Source: Adiantum capillus-veneris | Lineage: Eukaryota > Streptophyta > Polypodiopsida > Polypodiales > Pteridaceae | NCBI GenBank assembly: GCA_014529385.2 | Contig: CM043963.1 | Span: forward strand, 80,615,412-80,679,411 | DNA length: 64,000 bases | Direction: 5' to 3' | Shown: in pieces, positions 34,142-45,588 of the stretch | Position numbering within the stretch: the stretch's first letter is position 1 | How the letters are laid out: the number at the start of each line of letters is the position of its first letter | The notes under the pieces: generated by a model | Database searches by the model: none | What the model was told of the DNA's origin: nothing | Seen by the model: the letters and a program-made list of their open reading frames with translations, nothing else | Made by a program: the position numbers and the translations under genes

Positions 34142-34775
34142 GAAAGCTATATATGTGATATAATTAAATAGCATAGCATGACATTGGGGGTGTGGTCACT
34201 GGTGCTATATTTCAGACGTCCAAATTTATATTCTAAAAAATGTTTTACTAAAAAATTCAGCCTTCACACACCCACTTTGTTTCATGAGTAGTTGGCAGTT
34301 TCAAACACCGTGCCCCCCGACCCCCCGCCTCTCTCTCTCTCTCTCTCGCGCGCATGCTCAAGGTCTACTATTCTTAGAGCTTCTAGTGTGCAAGCTTGGC
34401 TGCTTCAAGGATGATTGTAGTAACCGCCCTCTTCTTATCGAGGTATGTCTCTCCCATTGAACATGTACACTCTCTACTGCTTGAGCACGCGCCCCCCACT
34501 TGGGATCATTTAGCTACATTAAGCTGCATTTGGAGCTGCATGAGTGCCACACCTTGCTCATTTGCAACAAGAGGCGAGCTCTCGAGGTAATTTGCTAGTC
34601 CACAAGCTGCATGCAATCTTGGGGCAAATCCCATAGCACATCACCTTGAATGCCTTGCTTACAAGAGCAGGCCCATGAAGTTCTTGTTGCTTTTTAGTAG
34701 GGATGATAAGCGAGGGCACACCACGTCTCATGAGTTCATTAGATGATGTGCAGGTATATCACTTGAGACTGCATC
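34142..34775. other. Left subterminal region of the DNA transposon
   Basis: It contains a C-rich block and (TC)n (34310-34350). It probably holds the promoter and 5' leader of the first cargo gene. No ORF of note. Confidence 0.4.
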
Positions 34776-37767
34776 ATGGCACCTTCCTCAAAGCATCCGA
34801 TTCAAGCAAGCAGCAGTCTAGTTAGGAACATTGAACCACCTCTGCATACGAAGTTTTGTCGTCTTGCCGAGGAATTTCATATGGAGCGTGGATTGCCATT
34901 GGAGGGAGTTGATCCGCGTAGCTTGACAGGAAACAATGACATATCTGAGGAGGACTGGGAAGATGTCTTTATATGCCCAAAGCCTGTTCCGGGTATCCAG
35001 AAGAAAGTGAAGGCATACCATGCCCGGTCGGAGTTCTTACAAAAGCTTGTGTGGAGACACTGGGATGTCTACCAGGAGGGTCCCTTCATGTATGAAGTAG
35101 GGACTCAATTTGCAAAGGCCTTTGCATTGGAAAACTGCAGTGAATCTGGCAAACATCAAATTTCTTGGGCTATCTTTGCACAGAGGGCAATGAGAGCCTC
35201 AGAAGAAAGACACAACTTGCAAAACAAGATCAAGAGGTGGGAAGACCAGATGAGTGGTAGAGGGAGAGGTTCCAAAACCACTGCTGCCTCTACCAGATCA
35301 TCATTGAAAACAGAAGGTACGTATGTACCATTGTCAAGTGTGTCTACAGGAGGATGCCTGGTACAATTGGAAGAGGAGGATAGCAGGGCACTTGCAAAAA
35401 TGAAGAATATTGCAGAGGGCAGATTGCAAGACTATAAGTCAAGACTTGAGGGTGCAAGAAGCAGGTAGAGGATCAAGTCAGAGAATTTCATAGGGCTGAG
35501 GGTGCTCAAAGATCAAACACTTTGTCCATAAAGTTGCAAACGGAGATTGATTGCGTGCAAGACCCTGTAGCTCGACAACGCCTTATTGATTTGATTGGAC
35601 AGTTCTCAAGTACTACTAGAGAGAATGTTGTTGAATTAGAAGCCAATGTGGCTAAAGCAAAGGTGCATACCCTCCTACATGTGCTTCACTTTGTTTTGGA
35701 GTATGTGGTTCACTTCCATGTGGTTATGTGGTTAGAGTGTTATGGATTGTATGGTTATGTACTGTATGAGCATATTCTATTTCTGCTATGTGCTATATGG
35801 CCACAACATAGCCATCATCTTCATGGAGTGGGTGGTTATATGCTATGTGCTATGTGCTATATGGTCACAACATAGCCATTATCTTCATGGAGTGGGTGGT
35901 TATATGCTATGTGTGGTTATGTGCTATGTGATTTATAGTTCAATCTAGGTGCATCATGTTAACAATAGTACCCTCATCTATTTGGAATGTGTGTGATTCT
36001 ATGCTATGTGCTTTGTGTGGTTATGTGCTATGTGATACATAGCACAATGGACATGTGTAATATGTGCTTTATAGTATACCTGTATGCTATATGCTCATAG
36101 TATAGCCCTAAAGTGTGTGTTAAATATTGATATGTGCTACATATCACAATCTTTTTATGTGCTATGTGCTAAATAGCACATTTTGTGTGTTATATGTTCA
36201 CAATATAGCCCTAGAGTGTGTGGAATAGTGAATTGTGCTATATAGCACAATCTCTATTTTTGCTATGTGCTACATAGCACATCACTAATTGTGATATGTG
36301 CTACATAGCACAATATTTGTGATATATGCTATGTGATATGTCTCATATAGCCCACTGCATATCATATACCCAACAAGCTTGTGCTATATAGCATATATAG
36401 AGAAAATGTTTGGGCTATATCTGGTATTTTAAAAAGTCTCTCTGCTATGATCTACAATGCATACTCTATGTAGCACTTATAGCACATTATACTTGGACTG
36501 TGCTATGTGCTATATAGCACAGTGCATATCATATACCACATCAAGCTTGTGTTTATAGCATATAGAGTAAGTGCTTGTCTTATATGTGGTATTGCAAATA
36601 AGGGATAAGATTCACGCTGCATATTCTTTTCAGCAATCTGCTTTTGTTGGGTTATTGAGACTTAAATTAGATGTGTTGTCTTCTTTGTTTCACATGCACT
36701 ACTTGCAGAAGTAGAGACCAACATAGCACAGGAATCAGAGCACTTTAAATTTTGTGTTACCATGGAGAGGAATTCACATAACGTGGGAGCTAGTTTGATG
36801 AAGCCTTTTCCTCCTGTGGATTTTAAGCAGAGCATTAGCGAGGTGGCACTTAATGGGTTCTACCATTGTGTAGGATGTGGATTCCCGTTCGATGCCAGAA
36901 GCTTGGATGTATTCTCCCTGCCTTGCACCCATGTGTACCATATGCTATGCTTCGCGCATGTATGTAGGGACTATGGCTATTGTGTTGCACTAGATTGCAA
37001 CATGTCTATGCCCCCTAGAGCTAAGCATATGATTGGTCTGAAGGTGAAGAGTGAGATGAAAGAATCAAGTGCAGGTAGTCACTGTGTCACTACTATTGCA
37101 GGCCCACTTTCCATTGGTAGTTTAAACTCTTGCATTTAATGAAATCATTTGCAGGTACAGACATTGCAGCAGAGACCTGTATACAAGAATCATTCAGGAC
37201 AAAAACAGAGAGAGTCTCTACGCAGGCCACTGGTAGGTACCAAAATCAGTATTTATGTGTGTGTTTTGGGATACTCCAAGTGAGACTTTGTAAATAGCTT
37301 TCTTTGTAGAACAATCATCGCATGCTTGCTCCAAAAAGATGATGCATTCCACAAGGAAGAATGGCCTGATTACCCCAGGGATGTAGCCAGGCCTTGAAGC
37401 GGAGTCTACCCGCGGGATGCAGCCAGCCCTTGAAGCGGAGTCTGCCGTAGGGGATGCAGTACGTGGAGTAGTTGAAGACATCTTGATGGCAAAGTCTTCT
37501 ACAGTCAAATCACCTAGGCAACAACTAACTCCAAGAAGGCTGTTGCGTTCTCCGTTGAGTGCCAAAGCATTGCCAAGTGTGGACACTAGAGATGATGCAT
37601 CAGATGAGGCAGTTGCAGATGCGGTGAAAGCAACACCCCCTCCAGTGGGGAAGAAGCCAACACCAAAGCGCAAGAAATCGACTCCCAAGAACTTAGGTGA
37701 AAGTCCCAGAATGGATATACCTCTTGATTCATTTAAGAAGAGAAAGAAACCAAATGCAAAGCAATGA
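34776..37767 (+). pseudogene. Cargo gene A: coiled-coil / RING-like protein, four exons, lightly damaged
   Basis: Exon 1 (34776-35662) starts MAPSSKHPIQASSS. It contains a compact domain (EEFHMERGLPLEGVD, WRHWDVYQEGPFMYEVG) and ends in a coiled coil, with a one-base frameshift at about 35460. Intron 1 (35663-36708) is full of GTGCTA/TAGCAC repeats. Exon 2 (36709-37074) encodes CVGC, LPCTHVYHMLC and CVALDC, a RING-H2-like spacing of Cys and His. Exon 3 (37155-37232) and exon 4 (37379-37767) join in phase 1. Exon 4 has one TAG (37384), a short internal duplication (LEAES twice) and a basic tail (KKPTPKRKKSTPKN, nuclear-signal-like). It may be a DNA- or ubiquitin-related partner of the transposase. 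Function is inferred only. Confidence 0.6.
35663..36708 (+). repeat. Intron 1 of cargo gene A: array of GTGCTA/TAGCAC motifs
   Basis: About 1 kb with dozens of ATGTGCTAT and ATAGCACAT words. Many are paired as palindromes such as GTGCTATATAGCAC (near 36238 and 36505) and GTGCTACATAGCAC (near 36265 and 36299). A 65-bp unit with CACAACATAGCCAT is tandemly duplicated at 35790-35915. Confidence 0.8.
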
Positions 37768-37973
37768 GTGTGTTTTTTTTGTAACTTCATGCAATTAGAA
37801 GATGTCTTTAGAAGGCATGTGCAATCCATTGCACCCCTATTATATCCATGCTCATTGATGAATCAAGTGTTGGAATTTTTTAGTGACATGTCTCTTAATA
37901 TCGAGTAGTTGCAAACTATTTGATTTATTTTCTGTACATGTTTAGTAATATGTTTCTACTTTCTCTTGTCGTA

Positions 37974-40577
37974 GATAATCAAGAAGCTGAAAAAAGAGGA
38001 ACTTTCATGAGACGCAATCGGTCTTCAGGGTTTCTAGATGAGGGGTCTGTTGGTTCACTGACTCAATCCTATCCTGTGAAGAATCCAAGAAGGGGTGCTA
38101 CAGCTTACAGGGGTGTTACAGGCAAAAAAAAAGTGTCTTTTGATACAGTTGAGGGGTCTGTAGGTTCACTGGCTCAGTCTTATCCTGTGAAGAATCCAAG
38201 AGGGGGTGCTACAACTTCCAGGGGGGTTACAGGAAAAAAAAAAGAGTCTTTTGATACAGTTGATCCCTGCACACCTACTAGTACTGCTCAATTTGTTCCA
38301 AATGTGCCTAATGCAGTTGATGTGCAGGTTGTGCATGATGATGTGCATACAGATGTTGACCGTGCTAAACTTGAAAAGGGTACATTACCCACCCCCACCA
38401 TAGTTGAATCTGGCACAGATGCCATTGATGATGCTATGGTAGTTGATGCCTGCACAGATGCCATTGCTGATGCTACGCTAGTTGAGGCCTGCACAAATGA
38501 CATTGTGGATGCTATGGAAGTTGATGCTGGCACAGATTCTGCTACTGATGGCAATGTTAATGATGGTGGAATAGAAAGTATTGTTCATGCTATCATAGAT
38601 GCCCTTCTTGATGCAGTTGTGGCTATGGGTACAGATGCCACTGTTGAATCTGGCACAGATGCCATTGATGATGCTACCACAGTTGATGCCTGCACAGATG
38701 CCATTTTTGATGCTACGGTAGTTGATGCCTGCACAAATGACATTGTGGATGCTATGGAGGTTGATGCTCGCACAGATGCTGCTACTGATGGAAATGTTAA
38801 TGATGGTGGAACAAAAAGTATTGTTCATGTTGTCATAGATGCCCTTCTTGATGCAGTTGTGGCTATGGGTACAGATGCCACTGTTGAATCTAGCACAGAT
38901 GCCATTGATGATGCTACCACATTTGATGCCTGCACAGATGCCATTGCTGATGCTACGGTAGTTGATGCCTGCATAAATGACATTGTGGATGCTATGGAAG
39001 TTGATGCTAGCACAGATGCTGCTGCTGATGGCAATGTTAATGATAGTGGAACAGAAAGTATTGTTCATGCTGTCATGGATGCCCTTCTTGATGCAGTTGT
39101 GCCTATGGGTACAGATGCCACTGTTGAGGATACCATAGGCAAGGGTGAGGATGTCCTCATTGAGAGAGAAGCTCGAACACGTGAGGCAGTGGGTGCAAGT
39201 GATGTCACAGCTCAAGCCCAGGTGGTCTGTCCAAGTGATGCAGCTGATGACATTGTTGATGCAGAGGAGACAAAGGGTACAGATGCCGCTGTTGAAGATA
39301 TGGGAGGCTTGGGTGAGGAGGACCTCACTAAGAGAGTACCTGGAATAGGCTCAGCAGTGGGTAACGGTGATGTCGCGGCTTCTACCGACACAGTTGAGGC
39401 ATACGACAGAGTAGTTCAATCGGGAGAGGCAATGGGAGAAGTTCTCGTGGCTGCTACGGACATGAAAGAGGCAAATACACATAATACAATTGAGGCATGT
39501 ATAGAGCAAAACAATGAGGCTGGGAAAGGTGTAGAGGTGCCCACTGATAGAGCAGCCCAATCAGGAGAGGCAATGGGAGAACATTTCATGGCTGCTGTGG
39601 ACACGAAAGAGGCAATTGCACATGATACAACTGAGTCTTGTACAGATCCCATTGTTGGGAATACCAAAGGTAAAAGTCCAGAGGTCCCTATGGGTCGAGC
39701 GGTTGCTACAGATACAGATGAGGCAGGTACAAAGAATGCTGATAAAGAGGCCAAAAATGGACATGAATATGAGAGGCAAGAGAGGTCGTGTCTTGTGGTA
39801 ATTCCAATACAGATTTTTGCACTACCTCCTGCGTCTTTTGAGGACAAGAAGAGAAGGGACAATTTATGCATCATACTGGATGTGAATGGGCTTCTCATAA
39901 GGAGGTATAAGGTCTCCTTCTACAAAGGAATAGCGAGAAGAAGTAATCATGATTGGGCAAGATCAAGGTATCAGGTAGTCACTGCGCCAAATGCTACAGG
40001 AAAGATGCAATTTGAATATGTGGTCAGGCCCAATGCATCAATATTTTTGCATGCACTGTTGCAAAGAGCACAAGTTGCACTATGGAGCTGCATGACCCAG
40101 GACAATCTAGCACTTGCTTTGAGTGCATGCTTTCCTAGGTTGAACAAACAACATTTCCTCGATATTATTGGTCAAGAGGGGTGTAGAGAGGCGAGCTTCA
40201 ATCTAAATGAAGTTCATGGGATCCCTCCATGTAGAGATAACGCAAAGCCCATATTTTTCAAGTGTTTGAAAGACTTTTGGAAGCACCATCCTAAGTTCAA
40301 CTCTGATAATACACTGGTGGTGGATTACACACTCTACAAGTGTCTGCTCAGCCCTCCCGCAACTTGTGTCTGTCCTACTTCATTTGAACCAGCAGATATT
40401 TGTCAGTCCCCAATTTACCTGGTTAGCACATTGTTCCCTTGGTTAGTCAAGTGGACAGTCTCACCCATCCCTAATGCTTATGCAAAGATGAACCAGTTTG
40501 AAAATCCTTCGGACAGTCTGTCTGCTCGTGTCATCAACCACTATAGAAGTCAACGAGAATTATGTAACGAAGGTTGA
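37974..40577 (+). CDS. Cargo gene B: repeat-rich acidic protein with C-terminal FCP1-like phosphatase domain
   Basis: The open frame is uninterrupted for about 868 codons. A good acceptor (CTTGTCGTAG, 37973) suggests this is an exon whose upstream part is uncertain. Its N-terminus has a duplicated 37-residue unit (GSVGSL.QSYPVKNPR, 38041-38265), then three 80-residue repeats in exact 240-bp register (38404-39125) rich in DAIDDAT, VDACTD and DALLDAVV. An acidic region follows. The last about 250 residues match the FCP1/SCP (HAD-like) phosphatase layout: LCIILDVNGLLI (39870-39900), RPNASIFLHALL, ALWSCMTQDN and TLVVDYTLYKCLL (40312-40350). The second Asp of the DxD loop is Asn and the DD motif is DY, so catalysis may be weak or lost. 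Such domains act on phosphoproteins such as the RNA polymerase II tail. Its role in a transposon is unknown. Confidence 0.7.
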   Translation, partial: DNQEAEKRGTFMRRNRSSGFLDEGSVGSLTQSYPVKNPRRGATAYRGVTGKKKVSFDTVEGSVGSLAQSYPVKNPRGGATTSRGVTGKKKESFDTVDPCTPTSTAQFVPNVPNAVDVQVVHDDVHTDVDRAKLEKGTLPTPTIVESGTDAIDDAMVVDACTDAIADATLVEACTNDIVDAMEVDAGTDSATDGNVNDGGIESIVHAIIDALLDAVVAMGTDATVESGTDAIDDATTVDACTDAIFDATVVDACTNDIVDAMEVDARTDAATDGNVNDGGTKSIVHVVIDALLDAVVAMGTDATVESSTDAIDDATTFDACTDAIADATVVDACINDIVDAMEVDASTDAAADGNVNDSGTESIVHAVMDALLDAVVPMGTDATVEDTIGKGEDVLIEREARTREAVGASDVTAQAQVVCPSDAADDIVDAEETKGTDAAVEDMGGLGEEDLTKRVPGIGSAVGNGDVAASTDTVEAYDRVVQSGEAMGEVLVAATDMKEANTHNTIEACIEQNNEAGKGVEVPTDRAAQSGEAMGEHFMAAVDTKEAIAHDTTESCTDPIVGNTKGKSPEVPMGRAVATDTDEAGTKNADKEAKNGHEYERQERSCLVVIPIQIFALPPASFEDKKRRDNLCIILDVNGLLIRRYKVSFYKGIARRSNHDWARSRYQVVTAPNATGKMQFEYVVRPNASIFLHALLQRAQVALWSCMTQDNLALALSACFPRLNKQHFLDIIGQEGCREASFNLNEVHGIPPCRDNAKPIFFKCLKDFWKHHPKFNSDNTLVVDYTLYKCLLSPPATCVCPTSFEPADICQSPIYLVSTLFPWLVKWTVSPIPNAYAKMNQFENPSDSLSARVINHYRSQRELCNEG
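38041..38265 (+). repeat. Duplicated 111-bp coding unit in gene B
   Basis: Two copies of a unit beginning GAGGGGTCTGT and encoding GSVGSL...SFDTV, differing at a few positions. Confidence 0.85.
38404..39125 (+). repeat. Three 240-bp coding tandem repeats in gene B
   Basis: GTTGAATCTGGCACAGATGC recurs at 38403, 38643 and 38883 with perfect 240-bp spacing. The frame stays open in all units, so the repeats are maintained as protein sequence. The long antisense frame here is a by-product. Confidence 0.92.
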
Positions 40578-41476
40578 TTGTGGTTATGGAATCATATATA
40601 CAGCATTTTGTGCACTGAATGTACTTGAGATTACTATACAAAAAATTGACCTATTCAAATTTCTCTAAACTTAATGATTGAATGATGTAATTTTATTTTG
40701 GTGATATGATGTTGTCATACTCTGATAGAGTCCTGCTACATGGCACACATAATAGCATAGACAGGACCATCGAGCTATTATTATACATAGTTATGCTATA
40801 TAGCACTCATACTGCAAGAAATACTATGACATAATAGCATAGATAGGGAGATTGGCCTCTTATTACACACACTTACGCTATATGGCACACATAGTGCTCT
40901 CAATATGTAATATAGCTCTTTCACATACCACACATCATATCATAGACAAGAACATTGTGCTATTTGATACACACACTTTTACTGTATAGCACACATGTTG
41001 CTATCTTACTACAATAGAGTCCTTTTATAGCATAGACAGGGACATTGGGCTATTATTACACACACTTGTACAATATAGCACACATAATAGCGTAGGTAGA
41101 GACAATGGACTATCTTGAAACATTACTTGGCTACATATCACATATAGTAGCATGTACACAACTCCATAACACTCAATGAGTAGCTATTCATAAGAGTGAG
41201 ATGATTGTAAGAATGAGACATGTTTACCTGAAATTCATCAAGAAAGTGAATGGGATGCTCTTGATAATGTTTTCTTCCCAATCGTTTTCGACAAATATCT
41301 AGGCTAAATTTTTTCAAGGTGCAACATGTTCACAATAGTAACCTCATTATCTGAAATGTGTGTGATTCTATGCTATGTGCTCTATGCTATGTGATACATA
41401 GCACAATGGACATGTGTAAGGAGGTACTGAATGGTGAAGGCTATAGAGAACATAATATAAGCCTATTAAATAGGTA
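40578..41476. repeat. Convergent spacer: TAGCAC-rich sequence and duplicated exon/intron block
   Basis: About 0.9 kb between gene B and the transposase stop. The part 40705-41310 duplicates 43832-44452, including the transposase exon-1 end and its splice donor. The part 41318-41420 resembles 35944-36060 from intron 1 of gene A. Confidence 0.75.
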
Positions 41477-44400
41477 TCATGCTGCTTCATAGGGCATGGC
41501 ATTGTAAATGGTTTCATGTAGTTCCGGAGATAAATAATATATCTTTGAGGTAGCATCTACCAAAGGCATGTCAAACTTGATTTCCCGAACAAGGTGAGAG
41601 TACAGGTTAGTAACTCCCCTATCATCAAGTAGAGTGTAGTGATTTGGGTCCCCCTCTTGCTGTTGATAATAACACCCTGTGACAACATAAGTGTTTTCAT
41701 CACATTTATTTTTCCACTTATCTCTTAAGATGCAATCTGTCATCCACTTTCTCTTTGTACATCTCAAAAGAAAGAACTCTACACCTTCTGCATTGCCAGC
41801 GTTTGCATTGACTACAAAGTTATCACCTTCAATGAGATACTCACTCAACATATCCTGGGATCCCTCAAACATTGCAGCTTCATCTTCTGGTACCTCAGTC
41901 TCTTCTGCTACCTCAGAGAGTGGTTTCAATGCCTTATGTGTCCACTTGCCTGCATATGATTTGCTGGAACAAGTCCTCCAATGGCCCTTCATGCAAGCAT
42001 CACAAAAACAAGAAAGCCGCCTGGTCCTTAATTGAGAAGGATCATGACGACAAAAGCCTGAAATGCAATGGAGTGATCGAGATCCTGGTACTCTCTCACA
42101 ACCCCATAGATTAGACCTTTCCACTTCTGTCTCTTTTACTAGCCAAAATTTCCTGTTTATAGTAGGACTTGCTTTAGTGGATTGTGCATAAGAGCTACAT
42201 GCAGCATTGGACATTGTTCTCGTCAAAAATGCAACCACGTCTGCAGCTTGCCTAAGAACAACTCCATTACTCTTGAGTTGCTCATGTGTAAGGGCTCTCT
42301 TTATCACAGCACCAGCGCCATCATGCTCCCCCTTGCCATGGCCAGAGCCAAAAAAATTCAATGTCATCTTTGTACCTATTAGTTGGTAATATCTAGCAAC
42401 AAAGTAAAATGGCCTTGCAGCCTTGAATTGCGAGGCTGCACCATCTGACCACACCGAGTGCTTCTTGAAATTCAGCCTCTGGTCTTGAAGCCACTGATCA
42501 CAAAGAAGAAAACAATGCTGGACAAATAGCGTATCATGTTGCCTATCATCGGAGATGTAGAAATGCATATGCTTGATAATACTGTCATCTTCATTGTCAC
42601 TCATGTATGTTATGTGAACAAGGGTGGTGCATTGATCTGTATGCCAATGCATGGATTGTACTTCATTTTTCTCTTTGAACGAGTAATTTTCAGCAAAGTC
42701 TACTACAGATATAATGGTATCTGAAGGAAACACCTTCAAACATTCTCTGTATTGATGTGCCTGCCATCTGTAAGTGAAATTGTGCTCGATGAAGATTCTG
42801 ATGTCGTCTTTTATCCTCCCTGTCAGCTCACTTAAAGCCACCAGTTTGAGTGACAACATCTTTCTCTTACTTAGACCATGCTTAGTTTGAACTTTAATGT
42901 CCTCGAAGACTTGCAGTGGAACTGTCTTTGTCATCTCTGCAAGTTCTCGTGGACAAAGGCTGAGCTTTTCCACACCACACTTTTTGCATTGGCCCATCAA
43001 GCAGGTGTGTTTATGGAACATATCCCCCTCAGCCTTTGTACATACGCATGATTCCCACAACTTCGTGATCCCTGAAAACGAGTACTCAACGGCAAGACAT
43101 TCTGCATTCACCCCATCTGATTTGCAAACATTGCATTTACATGTACATGACCTCCCATGAAAACCAAAAGCAAATGAGCGCATAACATTAAATGCATCTT
43201 TGAGATACATCAGTTTGATATGATAAACACAACAGCAAGTATTTCGATCTTTCAACTTTTGCACGAACCAAGGCTTCAGCTTCTCAAAGGACCTTTGCCC
43301 AATTGTCACATGTGGGTGGCTATCTTTAAACTTCAAGAAATACTCTGTCTACTTGAAAAAAAAAAGCATTAGAATTACATTTTTCTATATATCACACATA
43401 ATAGCATAGCTATAGATGCATTGGTATAAATACACATAGCTATGCTACATAGCATAGATAATAGCATAGATAGATAACTTAGCTTTCATTACATGCTCAA
43501 TTTTGTTATATAACACATAATAGCATAGAAAGGGATTTCTAGTTGTTATTACACACACATCACACACGTCTGCTATATAGCACACATAGTGCTCTCATAT
43601 TATAACACAGTTCTTCTACACAACACACAAAAGAGCATAGACAGGGATATTGTGCTATTATTACACATATCACACTCTGCATAACAAACATAATAGCATA
43701 GACATGGATACCGTGCTACTATTACACTAACATCTGCTATGTAGCACACATAGTGCTCTCATAATATTATAAAATCTGATAGCACACATAATACCATAGA
43801 TAGGTATATTGTGCTATTGCTATATAGCAGACATGATGTTGTCATATTCTGATAGAGTCCTGCTACATGGCACACATAATAGCATAGACAGGACCATCGG
43901 GCTATTATTACACATAGCTATGCTATATAGCACTCATACTGTAAGAAATACTATGACATAATAGCATAGATAGGGACATTGGCCTCTTATTACACACACT
44001 AACGCTATATGGCACACATAGTGCTCTCAATATGTAATATAGCTCTTTCACATACCACACATCATATCATAGACAAGAACATTGTGCTATTCTTACACAC
44101 ACTTTTACTGTATAGCACACATGTTGCTATCTTACTACAATAGAGTCCTTTTACATGGCACACGTATAGCATAGACAGGGACATTGGGCTACACTTGTGC
44201 AATATAGCACACATAATAGCGTAGGTAGAGACAATGGACTATCTTGACACATTACTTGGCTACATATCACATATAGTAGGATGTACACAACTCCATAACA
44301 CGCAACGGGTAGCTATTCATAAGAGTGAGATGTTTCACTTGAGAGTTATTCATTGTAAGAATGAGACAGTTTACCTGAGATTCATCAAGTAAGTGTATGG

Positions 44401-45376
44401 GATGCTCTTGATAATGTTTTCTGCCCAATCGTTTCTGACAAATATCTTTCTTATTTGGAGACACCCTACTGTGCTCTATCCAAAATGTAATAATTGTCTA
44501 CTTCAATTCCTCCGATAAGGACCCAGCATTTCCAGACTTCCTTCTGCATAAGTCGAACCTCAGTGTACTTGACATAGGATCACTGTCAAGTCTACCCAAA
44601 GTTGAATATAAATTCCTTGAATGAACATTTAATAGCTTTGCCACTTTATGTAGAGTAACACCTCTACCTTGGATCCCATTATCATGTAGTAATCCATTCA
44701 CCAGCATGCTGAATGTGCTTCGTTTTAAAAAAATCTCGTCAGCTGATTTTGGAATCTTTAATTCCTGTAAGGAGACCTTGAGTGCAGAAATAAGGCCATT
44801 TGCACGAAGATACAAATCTTCACAGAATGGCAAGATTCTATCATCATTGAAAACACCTTGAAGAATTGCATTCTTATCTTCTTTCCCGTAACTATGCAAC
44901 TGTCTCACAATGTGTTGAACAATATTCTGAATAGTATGTTGCTTCTTGTCTTCCTTTGTGTGTACATTGACGTCCTCCCTATGACAATATTCCCTATGAC
45001 AATCTTCCACTCCAATGTTGACGCTTGGCTGTACTTGCTTTCTTGCACGACATCACTTTCTGTACTCACGTTTAGCCTGTGCTTCATACTTCCTCACTGC
45101 AATAATTTCATCCTCATTTAGACAAGCCTTTCTCTTGGAGTGCCCCTGCGTATGAATGGTGTCTATTCCATGTGCCTCATCATAAAATCCGTTGTCCACC
45201 ATCCTGGAACAGTCTGCAGTAGTTTGAAATGAATGAAGTCGTACAAAACTTCCTGATTGTAATAGTGAACTGAAATCCAGTTGTGCTGCATTGTTGAGTT
45301 CAAGAAGCTCCATTGCTGCTTGTGAGGAGGTATGAGCTGGAACCAAAGCAAGAGGAAGGGAGTCTCCATCATCCAT
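41477..45376 (-). pseudogene. DDE-type transposase of the large DNA transposon (two exons, two in-frame stops)
   Basis: Exon 1 (45376-44375) starts MDDGDSLPLALVPA and contains a helix-turn-helix-like stretch (VTLHKVAKLLNVHSRNLYST). It carries a TGA (45053) and a TAG (44498). A 1026-bp intron (44374-43349) has GTAAAC and TAG borders and the phase is kept. Exon 2 (43348-41477) has about 623 codons uninterrupted: Cys clusters (CTCKCNVC, CGVEKLSLC), then VVDFAENY (Asp about 213), SVWSDGAASQFKAARPFYF (Asp about 298) and SGHGKGEHDGAGAVIKRAL (Glu 337 or Asp 339), followed by another Cys/His cluster (CFCDACMKGHWRTC). The three acidic motifs have the order and context of an RNase H-fold transposase; the SDG...QFK and GHGKG..DG pattern recurs in proteins of many animal and plant genomes. 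It would cut and join the element ends in the nucleus. Confidence 0.7.
43349..44374 (-). repeat. Transposase intron: array of TAGCACA/ATAGCAT motifs
   Basis: About 1 kb made of repeats such as ATAGCACACATAATAGCATAG with ACA-rich spacers. The composition matches intron 1 of gene A and the spacer at 40.6-41.4 kb. Confidence 0.8.
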
Positions 45377-45588
45377 ATTCTGAACAGGAGAGTAGGAGAG
45401 AGAGAGAGAGATGGAGATGGGCATTGGAGGCCATCTGAGAGAGAGAGAGAGAAAGGGAGAGGTCCACGCGTGCTAACCGCTCCATGTCTTTCAATCCGAG
45501 TAGTGTAGTCGTGAAGTCAGTTATCTTACCTATATTCTTTTAAAAATTATTGACTTAAAAGCCCAGCTATGGTGCCATCCATAGCATC
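45377..45588 (-). other. Transposase 5' region
   Basis: Short (GA)n tracts (45396-45412 and 45437-45454) and no further ORF. It probably holds the promoter and leader. Confidence 0.4.

Noticed and set aside
38478-39215. 245-codon minus-strand ORF opposite gene B
   Set aside because: It is the antisense of the three 240-bp repeats. The sense frame is far longer and carries a recognisable domain.
45440-45520. tRNA-like sequence near the right end of the DNA transposon
   Set aside because: A GGTTAGCACGCGTGG stretch resembles an A box, but no paired arms or B box could be found.
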